In this document: in pieces, positions 62,404-64,000 of the stretch
Position numbering within the stretch: the first letter of the stretch is position 1
Layout of the letters: every line of letters begins with the position of its first letter
Translations under genes and position numbers: made by a program
Notes under the pieces: generated by a model
Told to the model about the DNA's origin: nothing
What the model saw: only the letters and a program-made list of their open reading frames with translations
Databases searched by the model: none
NCBI RefSeq assembly: GCF_000526795.1
Contig: NZ_JAGT01000001.1
Span: forward strand, 1,077,001-1,141,000
DNA length: 64,000 bases
Direction of reading: 5' to 3'
Source: Ruminococcus flavefaciens AE3010
Lineage (GTDB): Bacteria > Bacillota > Clostridia > Oscillospirales > Ruminococcaceae

Positions 62404-62452
62404 AGCGCTGTGACGATAAAAATCTGCAATGCAGGATTTTAGCGTCACCGCT
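62404..62452 (+). repeat. Long imperfect hairpin after the CotH gene
   Basis: AGCG, GTGACG and TAAAA-TC pair with CGCT, CGTCAC and GGATTTTA in order, giving an imperfect stem of about 20 bp. There is no U-tract after it, so it may be an RNA-stabilising structure or a repeat, not a standard terminator. Confidence 0.5.
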
Positions 62453-62494
62453 AAAAGAATAATGAATAAAGAATAGTGAATAAATAATAATTGA

Positions 62495-62543
62495 GGTATC
62501 GACCTTCGGTCGATGATTTAAATATCATCGCCGCGGTCGGTAC
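62495..62543. repeat. Palindromic intergenic element, copy B
   Basis: Hairpin TCGACC-TTC-GGTCGA is followed by GATGATTTAAATATCATC and closed by imperfect outer arms GTATCGACC and GGTCGGTAC. The order and spacing match the core of copy A at 44693-44740, with changes on both sides of the stems. Confidence 0.7.
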
Positions 62544-62558
62544 TTTTTCATTTTGTAC

Positions 62559-62606
62559 TTGACAAACTCAGAAATTTGTGTATAATATAATTAAACGCGT
62601 TTAATT
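62559..62606 (+). promoter_or_regulatory. TetR gene promoter with an 18-bp palindromic operator
   Basis: TTGACA, 16 bases, TATAAT. Directly downstream is the perfect palindrome AATTAAACGCGTTTAATT (62589-62606), placed where a repressor would block transcription start. It is a likely autoregulatory site. Confidence 0.85.
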
Positions 62607-62621
62607 AGAAAGGACATGACC

Positions 62622-63194
62622 ATGAAACGAGATATTGAGCGAACTAAAAAGCAGCTTCTTGAAGCTGCCGAAAAACTGATGACGGACTGCGATGATCCCT
62701 CGGAGGTCACTTCAAGAGCTATCACCGAAGCCGCAGGGGTGAACCTTGCCATGATAAACTACTGCTTCGGCTCACGGGAGAAGCTCCTTGCGGAAGTGTT
62801 CTCACAGCTTCTGAACAAAGCAGCCGCCGCAGACAAGCGCTTCGGTGAGGTCATGGGCTCACAGCTGTCTCCAAAGGAAAAGCTAATAGAGCTTCATGTG
62901 TTTATGATGTCACTCATGCTGAAAAACATGGGCATTGCAAAAGCTGTCACGCGGTATATACTGCTGGAGCGCGACCTGCAAACAGGCATGGAGAGTCTGC
63001 CCTTTGTCATGGCACATTACGGCGTACAAAAGTCCGAGGCTGAGTGCCGCCTGCTCACATTTCAGCTAACAAGTCTGAACGAGCTTGCCGTACTCAAATA
63101 TGCGGAGCTGAAACAGAACGCAGACACCGACCTTGCCGACGAGGAGCAGCTTCGCCGATTCGTCACCGATAATATTTCACGTTTTCTGATATAA
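62622..63194 (+). CDS. TetR-family transcriptional regulator
   Basis: 190 residues from the ATG at 62622, with AAAGGA seven bases upstream; the ATG at 62616 is too close to it. The DNA-binding domain reads KKQLLEAAEKLMTDCDDPSE, then VTSRAITEAAGVNLAMINYC and FGSREKLLAEVF, the standard TetR helix-turn-helix. The ligand domain is all-helical and cannot be assigned. It is cotranscribed with the cysteine hydrolase gene 11 bp downstream, which may be its target. Confidence 0.92.
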   Translation: MKRDIERTKKQLLEAAEKLMTDCDDPSEVTSRAITEAAGVNLAMINYCFGSREKLLAEVFSQLLNKAAAADKRFGEVMGSQLSPKEKLIELHVFMMSLMLKNMGIAKAVTRYILLERDLQTGMESLPFVMAHYGVQKSEAECRLLTFQLTSLNELAVLKYAELKQNADTDLADEEQLRRFVTDNISRFLI

Positions 63195-63205
63195 GGAGGA
63201 TAATT

Positions 63206-63721
63206 ATGAGCAAAAAAGCACTGCTTGTTGTGGATATGCAGAATGACTACCTATGGGATAAAAGAAAGGCCATGTTCAGCTATGACACGGAAGAACTGGT
63301 AGGCAGCGTAAACGAAGCCATACACAGCTACAAGGACAAGGGCTGGGACATAATCTACATCTTGCAGATATTCCCCAACATCATCACCAACAGGTGGTTC
63401 ATCGGCTTTTCCATTAAGGGCACTGAAGGCGCAAAGCTCTACAGCGGACTTGATGTGGTCTCAGACCTGTGCTTCGACAAGAATCTCCCCGATGCCTTTA
63501 CCGCCAAGAAGTTCCGCGAGCATTTCAGTTCTCAGAACTACGACGAGGTGGCGGTATGCGGTCTGGACGAGTGCGGCTGCGTGGGAGCTACAGCTCTGGG
63601 AGCTGCAAAAGCCAAGGTCAAGGTGTCCCTGCTGAAAAGCTGTACGGGCTGCCGCTTCAAGCCCGAAAGAATAGCCAGGCAGCATACAAAGCTCACCCAA
63701 AACGGCGTTGAATACATATAA
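63206..63721 (+). CDS. Isochorismatase-family cysteine hydrolase
   Basis: 171 residues, AAGGAGG before the ATG. Catalytic Asp in VVDMQNDYLW and Cys in CGLDECGCVGATALGA are clear. The Lys is expected in NLPDAFTAKKF. It has the small single-domain fold of nicotinamidases, ureidoacrylate and isochorismate hydrolases, but the loop for metal binding is not obvious, so no substrate is proposed. It is read with the TetR gene and ended by a strong terminator. It is only distantly like the nicotinamidase-like protein at 45522. Confidence 0.88.
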   Translation: MSKKALLVVDMQNDYLWDKRKAMFSYDTEELVGSVNEAIHSYKDKGWDIIYILQIFPNIITNRWFIGFSIKGTEGAKLYSGLDVVSDLCFDKNLPDAFTAKKFREHFSSQNYDEVAVCGLDECGCVGATALGAAKAKVKVSLLKSCTGCRFKPERIARQHTKLTQNGVEYI

Positions 63722-63753
63722 GAAAAGTCCTCAGCAATGCTGAGGACTTTTCT
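63721..63753 (+). terminator. Terminator after the cysteine hydrolase gene
   Basis: AGAAAAGTCCTCAGC pairs with GCTGAGGACTTTTCT around AAT (15 bp). It carries the T-run in its own arm and also works as a terminator on the minus strand. Confidence 0.9.
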
Positions 63754-63769
63754 GGTAAAGCTATGCGTA

Positions 63770-63841
63770 AGCAGATAACGGGAATCGAACCCGCCTCCTC
63801 AGTTTGGGAAACTGAAGTAATGACCACTATACTATATCTGC
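63770..63841 (-). tRNA. tRNA-Gly (anticodon CCC)
   Basis: Read on the minus strand, acceptor GCAGATA pairs with TATCTGC. The anticodon stem TCAGT/ACTGA closes the loop TTCCCAA (anticodon CCC, reading GGG), and the T-arm reads GCGGGTTCGATTCCCGT. The discriminator base is T and CCA is not encoded. Confidence 0.95.
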
Positions 63842-63935
63842 GGCTATGGTATAAATATACCACATCTGCCGCTGATTGTCAAGGCAGAAAAATGTCGGAA
63901 CAATAAATTGATTCCGGATTGTTGGAAATATAATA

Positions 63936-64000
63936 TTTGTAGGGGAGAACGCCCTCCCGCAAATATACAATATCACAGCAATCGGGAGCTCGTGGGCGGG
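63936..64000. repeat. GTAGGGG-type intergenic repeat, cut by the window edge
   Basis: TTTGTAGGGGAGAACGCCCT begins like the repeat at 28005 and runs on to GTGGGCGGG at the edge. It is non-coding and probably a member of the same repeat family. Confidence 0.4.

Overview
The window looks like chromosome of a spore-capable, plant-fibre-associated Firmicute close to Ruminococcus. The evidence is three secreted proteins with type I dockerins (one CotH-type), Thr-rich linkers, a BspA-like leucine-rich protein, LPxTG-type surface enzymes, cotJ spore-coat genes, SipW-type signal peptidases, AGGAGG ribosome sites and consensus sigma-A promoters. The species cannot be fixed from the sequence alone.

Layout. 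1-18.8 kb, minus strand: a capsule/exopolysaccharide operon. It starts with a fused Wzc-like chain-length/tyrosine kinase protein, a CpsB phosphatase and a priming sugar transferase. It continues with four AT-rich glycosyltransferase or decoration genes, a Wzy-like polymerase, a TagB-like phosphotransferase, a Wzx flippase, LicD, an aminotransferase, a cytidylyltransferase-oxidoreductase fusion and GNAT. It ends in a surface protein made of near-identical 88-residue Ig-like repeats that runs off the window. The priming transferase carries an A10 tract that separates a well-placed start codon from its reading frame, and is followed by a nested hairpin.

19.5-21.1 kb: a leucine-rich dockerin protein. 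21.4-38.1 kb: the cotJABC operon, split by a ~15.7 kb element. cotJA, cotJB and the first five codons of cotJC lie at 37.6-38.1 kb. The rest of cotJC lies at 21.4-21.9 kb, abutting a large serine recombinase. Removing the intervening DNA at a shared AA dinucleotide restores cotJC in frame (MWQYE + NKLQYPVK), and the rejoined element ends form a symmetric attP with 17-bp inverted arms. This resembles the skin-type elements that interrupt sporulation genes elsewhere, and I consider it the main discovery here. Its cargo is an NrtR-like regulator divergent from a J-domain/pseudokinase, vWA and PurA-like cassette with shared operator repeats, an EF-hand/dockerin protein, a giant LPxTG subtilisin, and an ECF sigma/anti-sigma pair.

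38.2-49.7 kb: mostly housekeeping. It holds a surface metallophosphoesterase, two transpeptidase-like lipoproteins, duplicated small export proteins, ThrH, a nicotinamidase-like hydrolase with NadE, SmpB, a lipoprotein, an S66 peptidase and tmRNA. 49.7-57.4 kb, minus strand: an unusual membrane cluster of degenerate EAL protein, TasA/camelysin-like protein, SipW peptidase, membrane-anchored McrB-like AAA ATPase, a DUF2357-like/coiled-coil/SipW fusion and two small proteins. A 6S-like small RNA candidate sits upstream. 58-64 kb: an intact EAL protein, a CotH-dockerin protein, TetR with a cysteine hydrolase, and tRNA-Gly(CCC). No CRISPR array or rRNA was seen.
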